Assembly (NCBI GenBank): GCA_032629725.1
Contig: JAFEVB010000022.1
Coordinates: 620,001 to 684,000 of the forward strand
DNA from: Gremmenia infestans
Lineage: Eukaryota > Ascomycota > Leotiomycetes > Helotiales > Hamatocanthoscyphaceae
DNA: 64,000 nt
Direction: 5' to 3'
Below, piece after piece: positions 1 through 10,589 of the stretch. Under the pieces are notes generated by a model. That model did not search any database. It saw only the letters and a list, made by a program, of their open reading frames with translations, and was not told the DNA's origin. Each line of letters begins with the position of its first letter. Position 1 is the first letter of the stretch. The translations under genes and the position numbers were made by a program.

Positions 1-172
1 TTCACATCCACTCTGGTCGCGGAATTAAGACTAGCGCGATCTCTGTCGAGAGGCGGAATGTTTGGTAGGACTTTGTGGCGACAAAAACTAAAAAAAAAGG
101 TCACAGATAGAAAAGACACGCTGTTGACTGTTGCCCAACTATCAAGTGAATCTTGGTGCAAATTTGTATCAA

Positions 173-594
173 ATGGTAAGCACTTTTAGCATATTCCTTG
201 ACCTTGAGCTGGGCTGATTCACTGACGCAAACCTCAGGCTTCGAAGGACGATTTGGAGACTGACCCTCCATGTCATGCTAAAGCTGTACGTGTATTATTT
301 CGAACATTATTCTATTCTTATTGCTAATTTTATCTTTGCAGTGTGCTATCCAAGGTTCATGAACCCAGTCTCTCAATCCGTATCATACTGACAGACAGCG
401 TTCAAGCATGTCTAGGCAAAAATTCATACCAAGAATCCAAGTGTCAAGCTCAGATCGATGCTCTTTATGAGTGCTGCAACTCATTCTATGCGCGTAATGG
501 AGATGAAGCAAAATCCGTATGCTGTCCTCAAGCTAGTTTGCTGAGGCTGAAGATCAAGCAAAGGGCCGAGGAGTCGTCTAAAACGTGGAGATAG
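173..594 (+). CDS. CMC4: CMC4-like twin Cx9C mitochondrial protein
   Basis: Small intermembrane-space protein of the twin-Cx9C class, imported by the Mia40 disulfide relay in the family. I join exons 173-175, 238-285, 342-354 and 407-594 to give 83 residues. The coding part of exon 1 is the ATG codon alone. The product has C13-x9-C23 and C34-x9-C44, followed by CC pairs at 44-45 and near 60, and the CAIQ and LYECC blocks typical of Cmc4. The third intron starts with a weak donor (GTTCAT). I chose its acceptor at 405-406 because it restores exact Cx9C spacing, whereas the acceptor at 393-394 would insert four residues. CTGAC-type branch sites are visible. Known of the family: linked to respiratory-chain biogenesis. 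Family assignment is strong, exact exon ends somewhat less so. Confidence 0.85.
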
Positions 595-1115
595 GAAGGA
601 TCACGAATTTCGTACATGTATTAAAGTGGAGGAGACCCCGGGGACCAGCTTCTAGCTTCTGGCAAGCCAGTTGGGCAATTCATAGTTCCTCTCTAGAGAT
701 GTGACTCTCCAAGTTTACTGCCCACCGTCAGCCCAAAAAAGGTCAGGGAACGTGAACAGGAAGAGTCGATTTTCTTCTGGGCGATCATGAGCGCGCAAAG
801 AGATCCGTGGACCTGAATAAGCAATGATGGTTACTCCTGAGGAGGCTTATTCCGAGACTCTATTTAGATGGCCTTGACATTATTTTTTAAAAGAAGAGAT
901 TTGGAAGAGAGCGAAGTTTTTTATATGCGCCCCGTTCTTAGCGCCGCTCGCTAACGTGACGCGGTTACAGTGACTTTCTGGTTAGTACCATTATGGACCT
1001 TTATTTACAGCTACATCTTCAATCAAGCATATGGGCCTCATTCACCACGCTCACATTCCACATGCAGCGCGCGACGTGTATGAGTGCAAACCCAGCATTT
1101 AATTAATACTTCAAA
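595..1115. other. Intergenic, CMC4 to Nup84
   Basis: About 520 bases with no credible coding sequence. It should hold the CMC4 3' end and the promoter of the next gene. No strong repeat or RNA gene seen. Confidence 0.5.
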
Positions 1116-4100
1116 ATGGCGCCCATGACTCGGAGTGGTGCCAGCTCCTTGGCTCCTGAAGGGTTGCAACCTCGCCAGGTACGAAAGTTCACACCATTCA
1201 AGCTAGGGATAGCTATACTAACGGCTATTTTGTATAGAGATATCGAGAGCCCAGCTGGCACTTTGTAGGAGTAAGCAATGCGATGATTGAAGCTGCAACG
1301 AAGGCATACAAAAGCTGACGAGTGGAACAAAGCAGTCGGACGATCGATCTGAACGAGCACTCTCCGAAGAACCGACCTCCTCCTACGATGAAGACGTAGA
1401 CATGAGGTCCGACCGTGACGAAGAAGATGGTAGGCAGCTCCTCGAATTTCTTGCGCGCATAGTTTAGATACTGACTCAATGCAAATTTCTTAGATGACCG
1501 ACAGTTTCTGCTTGAGGGTCCAGAGGACCACGAAGATATTCTCCATCCTCTCCGCGAGGCAGCAGATCGAGTTGGTAGAGAGGTGGAAAAGTTCGCCGAG
1601 GTCCTAGACGGTTATACTATACAGCAACCCGATGGCGATGAAGACAGGCACGGAATGGTCCTGGATCTCCTTGACAAGTATCACACGATCGCAATAGAAA
1701 CGGTAAAGCGCTTAGGCGAAAGGCATGATGCAGAGCGGCGGCATAAATCTGGTCTCAGACAGAGGAAACGGATGCGTGGTATCGATAATGCTGGAGACGC
1801 ATTGGAAGTCGACGAAGATCAAGAAGACTCTCCCTTACCCGATGCGCCCACTGACCTGGCTGATCTGGAGCGGTGGGAGCAGGAGGCACGGACTTGGGAC
1901 TTGTTGCGCCGACTCGTATATTTGCGATATGCTCCAGCGAAACCCAGTCAGCGAAAGACGCCAGCGGCGGTACTTCACAAGTATTCAAGCGGGCTTGAAC
2001 TTTGGGTTAATTTCTTGGAGACTGACACACTTGCTCTCGAACGCAAGACTGTTCTCCAATGGCTCAAGGATACTGCAAAGGAAGATGGCGAACCTATCGA
2101 CGAGCTGGTACAGGAGCTCCAACAGAATGCCGAAAGGGGAGACATTATAGCCCACGGGTGGATTCATACAAAAGAAGCTGTGAAGAAAGAGAAGCGACTT
2201 CATACGTGGAGTAAACCTTTGGATCCGTCGGCACCAGAATTAAAGGCCTTCTTGAATACTTCGAAGACAGCACTACTAGTCACGCAACTTGATCCTGATG
2301 CTTCAACCAGGCAAAACAGAAAGCTAGAGGTGCAAGATCAATATTTCGAGCGTGCCATATGGCTAGGCTGTTACGAGATGCTTCGCCGGGGGAGTACTCC
2401 AGCCGAGATCAGAGACTGGTGTGTTGACCGCAGCCAGGTCTGGAGAGCTGTCAGTATGTCGGGTTTACCTGACGGGGATCACGAAGATGCAGAGATTGCA
2501 GATCCTGCGTCCTGGACTCTGTGGAGGAGGACTTGTTTTGCTCTGGCTCGTCACGGAGGGGGAGCGTCAGGAGACGACTTCGAACGGGCTGTCTATGGAA
2601 TCCTTAGTGGAGACATCACAAGCGTTGAACCTGTTTGTGGGTCATGGGATGATTTTGTATTCGTCCACTACAATGCCTTGCTACGGACACAGTTTGACAA
2701 CTACCTCCAGAGCCTCCCCTTCCACAATTCAGTGTCCGCTGCCATTTCAAACTTCGGTGCCTTCGATGCCGTCCAGTTTCATGGCGAACCCCAAGGTGCT
2801 GGGAAGAGGCTAATCGAGACCTTGAGAAGCGATTCGCGGACTAGAGATGAAGCATCGAGCCCCATGAAGATGCTGCAAGGCGTTTTGATCGCAGATATTT
2901 TCAAGGATTTTATTTATCAACAGGGTCTGGCGTTTTCAAAACTGGCCAACGCTCAACAGCCATCAAATGTAATTCCCAAAGAAAAGACCCACCCCGACAG
3001 CGTCCACAGCTACATTGGCACCGAAGACCACGATAGTTTAAGAGTCTTGACGCATGTTTTGCTGGTGTTCATGCACCTCGGTCTTGACCTGGGTGGCAGC
3101 TGGAGGCAGACCGCGGTTGAAAATGTCATCGTATCCTACATCAGCTTTCTTCGGTTCTCTGGCAAGGAAGAGTTGATTCCTTTGTATTGTTCGCAGCTCG
3201 AGGGCAATAGGAGATATGCTGTTCTTAGCAGAATGCTCATTGATGTCACCGATATCGAACAACGAGTTACCCACATTAGAAATATGAGGGAACTGGGGCT
3301 CAACGTCCAAGAGTTTGTGAACAAGCAAGCTCGATATTTATTCGCCGACTTTCCCGACAGCGAAGTCGAGTACCCTGCCTTGGAAGAATTCAAACTTTTC
3401 GAAGGCTCAGGCCAACTCAAGGCGGATTTTATTGGAGAGGATACAGCTCGGCTTCCAAGAATTGATGTACTCCTCATTAGAAGTTTTGAATGGTACTTAC
3501 TAGTGGATGGCCTTTGGAGCGAAACCTTCAGAGTTGGCACTATGCTCTACTTACGATTCTTTAGTTAGTCACACACTCCGAACCCTTTATTGCAAAACTA
3601 ACAACATTGCCTAGAACACATGCGCCTTCTTTCTGCAAAAAGCCTGATGGCGAAGATACCAAGTTCGAGCATTGCATTTAGCAAGACGCGTGCACTGATA
3701 GGTGAATCTGTTGACTTCAGTGGCCTGGAGGGAGGTGATGATGATATGACTGAGGTTCTAGATGGATCGGCAGACCGCCGGAGATACCTGAAGAGATATC
3801 TTGTTGAGCAGGCAAAGTCCTTTAGAGAGCTTGAGAGTCTGGCCCAAGCTCTAGATTTGATTGAGACTGTCAAAAGTTTCGAAACTCTTTTGGCAGAGCA
3901 GCAGTAAGTTGAAAGTTGTTCTTCCATTTGTCGAAACTAATTGTCCTAGGGAATGGAATCCAGCCATTCGCGGAGAGCTGGCGAAACATTGCGCAATGCA
4001 ACCAAGGGTAATGCAGCCCTTGTTCAATAAGTGGCTGCTCACATGCCCGAATCGTAGGTTCCCTGTTTTGATCTGCTGGCCACATTTACTAATTGACTTT

Positions 4101-4438
4101 TAACAGAGCAATGGGAGGTAGAGTTTACGCAATTAAGAGAGGCGTACCTACCAGAGATCATTCTCGCGTACATCAAAACACTCCAGTTTGCGGGCTGTGT
4201 ATTGACTCGCAATTTTCTCATGGAATGCATGGATTTGACTGCGTTAATGGCAGAGGAAAAGTCAGATGTGCTGCAGCTCTTTCAGAAGACGGGAAGAATG
4301 CAAGACTTGGTTCATGCATTTGCAGATGCAAGCAAGACTTTGCTGCTTATCAGTTCTGAGAAGAAAGGTGCTAGATCAAGAGGAAAGACGGCCAGGAGCA
4401 AGGGTTGGGAACAGGATTTGTGGAGCGTGAAGCCTTGA
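1116..4438 (+). CDS. NUP84: Nucleoporin Nup84/Nup107
   Basis: Structural nucleoporin of the Y-complex (Nup84/Nup107 family), a scaffold of the nuclear pore. Exons: 1116-1178, (1238-1270 uncertain), 1315-1429, 1494-3563, 3615-3903, 3950-4053 and 4107-4438. All phases close, giving about 990 residues, or 1001 if the short second exon is real. The N-terminus is acidic and disordered. From the exon at 1494 on it is almost entirely helical, with the conserved blocks LLRRLVYLRYA, IWLGCYEMLRRG, SFEWYLLVDGLWSETF and AGCVLTRNFLMECMDL near the C-terminus. The segment after 3568 looks like a stop in the genomic frame but is an intron (donor GTTAGT at 3564, branch ACTAAC, acceptor 3614). Start chosen at the first ATG giving a continuous spliced frame. 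Length fits fungal Nup84 relatives with N-terminal extension. Confidence 0.9.
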
Positions 4439-6456
4439 GAAATCTGCTTGGATGGGTATTAAAACTGGTGGTGACGAATGTGATGATAGGGGTTATCAGC
4501 TAACCTTGTGTACAATATAAAACAGAGATGGTAAACAGCCAGCCAGAAGTTTTATTCTAAACCGTTCTAGTTTGAAAACAGACCTGGTTTGCGAGTAGTA
4601 AGCGAAGCGAACCCCTGATAAATTCTACCAGTAATCATTTGTACTGCATAGCATAGCGAATACGGAAGCAAATGTCTATATTTGTTGACTTGGGTATCTA
4701 ACTGGAAACTTCCCAAAGCTTCGTGAGACAGAAATTTATATATTACCCCTTCACGAATTACCGCGTGAGATTAATCCATAGTCAGTATAAGACCTTGTTG
4801 CTTGGTGCTTTGGTAGATACTAAGATGAGATGTTTTCGAGAATTAGGGATGAAGGAGTGCGGGGAATGGTTGTAAACTTGTAATGGCTAGGATAGCGGAG
4901 TGTAAGCTGGTGGGGTGAAAGAAGAGAGCATGAGCTTTAGGATGAAATGCAAGGATGGGAATGAGATGAGGGAAAGAAAAGATATGTAAAGTATCATCTC
5001 ACAACATGTCTCTCTATGTTTGGCATTCAAGAATCAAGCTACCCACATAGCTCACCTCACCTTTAGCTCATCACAATGCTCCACTTCTCCTTCCCCACAG
5101 CTCCAATTCCCCGCATCCAGCCTCTTGGCCTGACAATCTGCGCCGCAATCATGGTAGCTCTGTCGGCTGCTGTTACTCATCCGGGGAGTCTGATGGAGAT
5201 GGGAATAGGCTCACTTGTGCCATGGAAAGCTTTTGCCTGACCCTTTGTTTAGCCAGGCATTCATTAGCCCTTCCTTCCGTCTAGTATAATCAATACAACC
5301 ACTCTGATATTGGCATCCCTAGCCTGCTTTTCGTCCCCACGAGAGAAGCAAAGAACCATAGTTGATTGACATCATGTTCATGATGTTGGTTCTTGCGAGC
5401 AATACTCCTCGGTATCTGAGCTACTAGCGCTAACTTTGCTATAGCATCAACATATCCCTTTTAACTTAATCCAAAATACCGTTTTAATCACAGACATCAA
5501 AGTGAGCTCCAAAGCAATAGTAGTTATAGTTTAACTGAAAAGATGGCGAAGAGTAGACAGGACGAAAGGCAAAGTATATATAAGTTGAATTGAAAGGGAG
5601 GCAAACTTATACTAGTGCACTAGCAAATGAATCAATGTACCAGTACAACGTGAAACAAAACCAGGCCAGACCACCAGTCTATATACCACTCCCGCCTTCA
5701 CGGTGACAGCTAAATCATGGAAGGTTAAAGAGAATAGGCTTTTAAAATACAATTGGCCCCGAGTAAATGAAATGAACAACGCGATGGCTGGATGCAGCTG
5801 AAGATACACGGAAAATATAGAAAAGAGAATAGTACAAACAGGGATCGAAGGTTGCTGAGTGGCCAGGATGTTTCAAACTCACTGCGCCACCTCAACCTCT
5901 CTCTCCCATGTTGATACCTGCCCGCAAATTCGCAAATAATATTGTACGGTACCGTAGTAATTCAGTAAAAGAAGAACTATGCTAGAATTGACAACTAGTA
6001 GTAAAGACTACAGACAAGAAAACAGAAACGTTACCTTTAGATTTTGTCGGTATTTATAGACATTCACAGACCTCCTGAGCGAGTACAGTACATATTGTAG
6101 TGATGTGGCTGCCTTTATTGGCCCAGCGTTAAGCGGAAGTAAGAAAGCGCAGCGACAAGCTGCCCGCGTGTCGCAATACAACCTCTTCAGTGCTGTGCCA
6201 GACGTTGGGGATGACAACAAACTCCAATCCACCGAAACAGTCACGGGGGGCCGCACATCGCTCGCAGCAGGCAAAGTGGTGCTCTTGGTTTAATATATGC
6301 CAACCATTTCTTGAATCTGGCTGTCGACAAGAACGCACCAAAGCCAGAGCCAGAGCAGAGCCAGAGCGAGCCGGAACCAACGCCTCCACACGCACCGACC
6401 CCGACCCAGGCTGATGTTTGTTGACGAGTCTTCAAGAGCAATCTCGTCACGTACAC
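4439..6456. other. Long intergenic region
   Basis: About 2 kb upstream of the AT-hook gene. It includes pyrimidine-rich stretches (about 5040-5110) and AT-rich blocks. The only coding candidate is the short ORF at 5076-5240, listed separately. No tRNA or repeat array found. Confidence 0.5.
5076..5240 (+). CDS. Possible 54-residue hydrophobic small protein
   Basis: An ATG in a reasonable context (TCACAATG) opens a 54-codon frame. It has a proline-rich N-terminus, then a hydrophobic alanine/leucine/isoleucine segment (about residues 18-33) that could be one membrane span or a signal anchor. I do not recognise the family. It is preceded by a pyrimidine-rich tract of the kind seen before other starts in this window. 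It could be chance, or the first exon of a longer transcript. No homology claim is made. Confidence 0.25.
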   Translation: MLHFSFPTAPIPRIQPLGLTICAAIMVALSAAVTHPGSLMEMGIGSLVPWKAFA

Positions 6457-9363
6457 ATGGCTCAGGTACCTGGCGTACCATCTGGTCAGAACATAGGCCA
6501 TACGACATCTATTGCGCCCGCAAGGACGACCACCGACGAGGCCGGTCCCTCACGAGCTGGGCTCGCCGCGCTCAAGCTTGTAGAGCTTACTACGAACCCC
6601 GTAATCGAGGGGGTAATTGGCCCCAACCAGGACAAACATATCAGGAACGCGGTTCCAAGCAAATTGAAGGGGAAGACGGATCATAAGCAGGGCAATTTTG
6701 GGGTTATGCATATGGGGATGAGTCCCGTCCCGAAGAAGGGCGAGGCTCAAACTCGAGATGCTGCTGCGGAACGCGATGCTGCTGCACGGAGGACGAGTGA
6801 AAATACAGAGTCGCGGGCAAAGGCAGCGCAACAGCAGAGGTATGCCCCGCCAAAGAAGAAGGGACTCGAGGCGACTATCAATGAGGCGACCCGAAGCACA
6901 AATCGCGGATCGCCATTCGCGAGAGACGACAAGCGGCAACAAAGACCTTTAGCCCCCGATGAGACGAAGATGGAGCAGGCTCGACTCTTGACATTATTGC
7001 GGAGTATTAATCCTGTCACGGTCGTCGATCAGATTTGCAAGGCTGTGGCTTACTTTGGCGGCATACCAGGAGCTCCTCCTCCGGAAGATGGCATATTCCC
7101 GGAAAGTGCAAATACAAGAGAGACGGGTGCTTTGTTTATTGGATGGTTGGCAGAGATATTCCCTGATGTTACTGCACCAAAGAGTCCCGAAATCAACAAA
7201 ACCGAACCAAAGAAGAAAGGCCGCCCATTCAAGGCAAGTAGGAATGAAGGATCCGTTGGAGAAATTCCAAACTCTAGAAATGGATATGGATTTGGGGCAG
7301 CGGTTTCTGCTCCTGCATGGGGACTGCCAACAAATCTTGCTGAGGTCAATCCTCAAGCTCCCCGTGTTTTTGAGCCTGCAATAGGCCCCAGCGAGCAACC
7401 CAGGCAGTCCGAACCAAAATCGCAACCGCAACCAAACCCATCTACGCCCCTGCAGCCGCAGGAAGAAAAGGCTACGAACACTGCGTCTGGGAGTAAGCGC
7501 AGGAGAGGAAGACCAAAGGGCTCTACAAACAAGAAAGTAAAGATAGATGGTCAACCAGGGGATGCTCCTGCCAGCTCAAACAATGTTGAACCTGAGGGGC
7601 AGAACCAGTCCAAATTTGCACAAATTGGTCAACCAGCTGAAGTGGCCGCAAATACGGGAAATGTTGCAGTTCAAGATCAGTCTTCTTTCCAACCAACTGC
7701 TTCTAATTCGACCCATACTCTTGGATATTCGGAGCAGTCATGGAAAAATGGTACCCAAAAGAACCAAATGGGACAAGCATCAGATTTACCCCATGAGGAG
7801 CTTAGTCCGGAAGAGCAAGCTGTCCTTGAAGCTTTCAGAACCCATAATCCTGAAGCAGTTGCTGCAGTCACAGCTGTTCCATCTCCTGTTGTGTCTACGA
7901 AAGGTCCGATGGCAGCAGGCCAACCCCCAAAACGGAAACGAGCTCCTGCAAAGCCCAAGGTCAATCCGGAAAAAGCTGCAAATACTACAAGTATTGCAAA
8001 TCCTTCTCCCAACACAAGCTTCCCTGTACATACTTCAGAACATATGCCCCATCAAATTTCTCCACAGGTACAGGACTCCGGTTCATTATCATCCATCAAC
8101 GAGGCTGTGATGGGTATGCCTAGGGCTAGCGACCAAGTTGTGTGGGCTCCTCCCGTCGACACAACACCAACCGCGCCTCCTGCAAAACGCCCCCGACAAC
8201 GTAAGCCGAAAGTACCCAACGCAAATGACCCTCCATCACGTACTCAGACTGCGTCGGTAGCCAATAGTGCTACTCCTCCAGTTGCTCCCAGCACAATTCC
8301 AGATTCTACTGCATCATCACAGCAGAGTATCCAGCAAAGTATGCCGGTATCTCGTCCTCCGGCAGAGGGACTAGAAGCACATTATGAGAGATTTCAAAAC
8401 CTGCAACAGCAGCAGAATGGTCGAAGTCATACACCAACTGTACCTCAACAGCAGCAGCACGTGCGTCAGCCATCTAAGCCATCTTCCGTTCCTCCCCTGC
8501 AAACGACCCCCCAATTACCACAACAGATGCAGCATCAGACATCTCAGCCTGCGAGCCAGCAGAATATTCAGCGTGACGACCAAAAGATGACCCAGGGGTC
8601 AGGCTCGAGATCTTCGACGGGTTACTACAACAACCATCAGAATCAGAGAAGCCAGGGTACCACCGGGTACAGCCAGCAATACCCAACTCATCAATCATCG
8701 AACCTTTACGGGGGCCATTCAGCATCTCCTCAAATGAGCAATGCGAGCTACAGGACAGCCAGTACCCATACCTTGGCTCAAGCTTCACCTCAATTCTCCC
8801 AAGCAGAAAATACATTCAGAACTGCCAGCCCCCACACTATATCTCAACCATCCCCTTCATTCTCCCAAACCGACAGCCAGTTCCGAGCTACCAATACGCA
8901 TTCTATAGCTCAACCATCACCTGCCTACTCTCAGCCAGAAAACCCCTACCGAACACCCAGCACACACTCCATGGCCCAACCATTACCCTCCTTCTCTACC
9001 TCCCGCACCCAACAGCCGAGTCATCAAGCCCACTACTCCCAATTCTCAGACTCCTCCTACATCGATTTGCCCACGTTGGACTCCTTAGGGCCCTCCAGTG
9101 GTTACGCCCAAAATAATCTCAATCTTGGCACAACATCACATTCACGCTCTTCAGGCAGCACAGGATCTCTCTATGGAACATCCGGCCTCAACAATGCCTA
9201 CGATACAACTAGTGGCGCGAATAATCTACTACGCGTAAGTAGAGGTAGCTCTGTGAGCAATAACGCGGGCTCGTATGGGAGTTCAGGGGGTTTTGATACT
9301 AGTACGGCGACAGACCATGATTTGAGGGAGAAGTTATTGAGGAATATAGGAGGGACGCGATAA
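6457..9363 (+). CDS. AT-hook, Q/S/P-rich nuclear protein
   Basis: Single-exon gene of 968 residues. I start at ATG 6457 because the longer open frame begins with TTG. The N-terminal third has a basic region and a short globular-looking part (about residues 165-235, with LRSINPVTVVDQICKAVAYF). AT-hook type GRP motifs follow near residues 252-258 (KKKGRPF) and 347-353 (KRRRGRP), with a related KRPRQRKPK near 577. The rest is low complexity, rich in Q, S, P, N and T. Four exact-length 22-residue repeats lie at about residues 765-852. AT-hooks bind the minor groove of AT-rich DNA, so a chromatin or transcription role is likely, but the protein is not assignable to a named family. The facing neighbour is the F-box gene, about 1.2 kb away. 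Confidence 0.8.
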   Translation: MAQVPGVPSGQNIGHTTSIAPARTTTDEAGPSRAGLAALKLVELTTNPVIEGVIGPNQDKHIRNAVPSKLKGKTDHKQGNFGVMHMGMSPVPKKGEAQTRDAAAERDAAARRTSENTESRAKAAQQQRYAPPKKKGLEATINEATRSTNRGSPFARDDKRQQRPLAPDETKMEQARLLTLLRSINPVTVVDQICKAVAYFGGIPGAPPPEDGIFPESANTRETGALFIGWLAEIFPDVTAPKSPEINKTEPKKKGRPFKASRNEGSVGEIPNSRNGYGFGAAVSAPAWGLPTNLAEVNPQAPRVFEPAIGPSEQPRQSEPKSQPQPNPSTPLQPQEEKATNTASGSKRRRGRPKGSTNKKVKIDGQPGDAPASSNNVEPEGQNQSKFAQIGQPAEVAANTGNVAVQDQSSFQPTASNSTHTLGYSEQSWKNGTQKNQMGQASDLPHEELSPEEQAVLEAFRTHNPEAVAAVTAVPSPVVSTKGPMAAGQPPKRKRAPAKPKVNPEKAANTTSIANPSPNTSFPVHTSEHMPHQISPQVQDSGSLSSINEAVMGMPRASDQVVWAPPVDTTPTAPPAKRPRQRKPKVPNANDPPSRTQTASVANSATPPVAPSTIPDSTASSQQSIQQSMPVSRPPAEGLEAHYERFQNLQQQQNGRSHTPTVPQQQQHVRQPSKPSSVPPLQTTPQLPQQMQHQTSQPASQQNIQRDDQKMTQGSGSRSSTGYYNNHQNQRSQGTTGYSQQYPTHQSSNLYGGHSASPQMSNASYRTASTHTLAQASPQFSQAENTFRTASPHTISQPSPSFSQTDSQFRATNTHSIAQPSPAYSQPENPYRTPSTHSMAQPLPSFSTSRTQQPSHQAHYSQFSDSSYIDLPTLDSLGPSSGYAQNNLNLGTTSHSRSSGSTGSLYGTSGLNNAYDTTSGANNLLRVSRGSSVSNNAGSYGSSGGFDTSTATDHDLREKLLRNIGGTR
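8749..9012 (+). repeat. Four in-frame 66-bp tandem repeats
   Basis: Units start at 8749, 8815, 8881 and 8947, exactly 66 bp apart. Each encodes a 22-residue unit beginning YRTAS or FRxxx, then TH[TS]xxQxxPxFSQ. Sequence has diverged but length is perfectly kept, which points to coding constraint on a repeated Q/S-rich module. Confidence 0.9.
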
Positions 9364-9802
9364 CACTGTTCCTGGACTCATATTCCGAGTCCGAAATGGA
9401 AATGAAAAGGAAAAGAAAGTGTTCGATCGATCGAATGACACGAGAAATGGGATCTTAATCCCGCTCACATCAAAATTTGCATTCTTTGCTCAATTCATGA
9501 GCGGTACACAACAGCGGACCACAGACAGACTCTTAATGACGAACGGACGGCGAGGGGGCGTGAGAGGCGTTTCACAAATCCGATTTATATTCTTGCAAGC
9601 AATGGAATAACGGCGGGACTTGTCTACATATAATGACCTGATTTGACTGGAGAAATTTGAGCGTGGGAAAAGAACAAATGGAAAAGGATGGATGGCTGGA
9701 TGGGGCATTGATGATGATTCGTATTTATTGTGCCTGTAGCGTGTAGCCACATATACCATTGATTGGAACTGGAATTGGAATTGGAATTGGCGTCCGGGAT
9801 TT

Positions 9803-9824
9803 CTCACTCACTCACTCACTCACT
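9803..9824. repeat. (CTCA)n microsatellite with an inverted GTGA partner
   Basis: About five CTCA units. A complementary GTGA-rich tract sits at 9894-9910, about 70 bp away, so the pair could fold into an imperfect hairpin. Probably a simple-sequence accident in non-coding DNA. Confidence 0.75.
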
Positions 9825-10082
9825 TCTTTCTAAATTTGGCTTGGCTTTGGGTCTGGGGTCTGGGGTTCGTTCTAAGCTGCATAATTTTGTGACGTGAAGT
9901 GAGTGAGTGATATTCGCGAAATTCGCTTCCTTCCGATCCAACACGTGGGCGAATTGACGATCTAGACGATCAATTCCTGCTTGTAGACTGCAGGGGTCAA
10001 GAATTGCAGGAGTTGGGCTGAGGCGGTCTGGTAGCGATGTTTAAATCCCCGAGTCTGGTTCCGGTGGTGCCGTCCGGCGTCC

Positions 10083-10104
10083 GTGGTGGTGGTGGTGGTG
10101 GTGG
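10083..10104. repeat. (TGG)7 microsatellite
   Basis: Seven TGG/GGT triplets in non-coding DNA between convergent genes. No reading frame uses them. Confidence 0.85.
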
Positions 10105-10589
10105 CAAAAGGGGCACAGCACTAGCTGGGTGGAAGACCCGAAGGAGTGAGATTGAGATACCTAGGATACCTAGATCGATGTTGGCTTCTAGAATCTAAAG
10201 CCCTGAAAGTTAAAAGTCGGGCCTTTTAAATTCTCACACAAACGTTCAACGATGGACGGACTGACAGATAATTGAGTATATTCTCAGCAGCGTCGTCTCC
10301 AACCTGCATGCATGTATTCCTTCCCCCTCCACGTAGCAATACTTAAGTAACATGATCTCTATAAGCACTCCATGATTGACCAAAATCCCACCCATGCTCC
10401 TTCATATTCCTATTCACAGTATAACGCCCCTAGTTTCCCTAATAATCCGTTTCTTCTTGCAAGCAAAAAAAGGCTCAAAAACTTCATACAAATAGAAGAT
10501 GATTTATGGTGACAAAAGAAACGCTCGCTTCAAAATCATAATGGTACGATGATATGATAACGCCATGCAAATGCAATCGTATGAACTGC

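Larger units (their letters stand above)
9364..10589. other. Convergent intergenic region with simple repeats
   Basis: Lies between the 3' ends of the AT-hook gene (+) and the F-box gene (-). It holds GGAATT repeats near 9770-9790, a CTCA repeat, a GTGA repeat and a TGG repeat. No coding sequence or RNA gene recognised. Confidence 0.6.

Noticed and set aside
3566..3568. Apparent stop of the Nup84 frame
   Set aside because: Lies inside a good intron (3564-3614); the protein continues to 4438 in phase with conserved family blocks.
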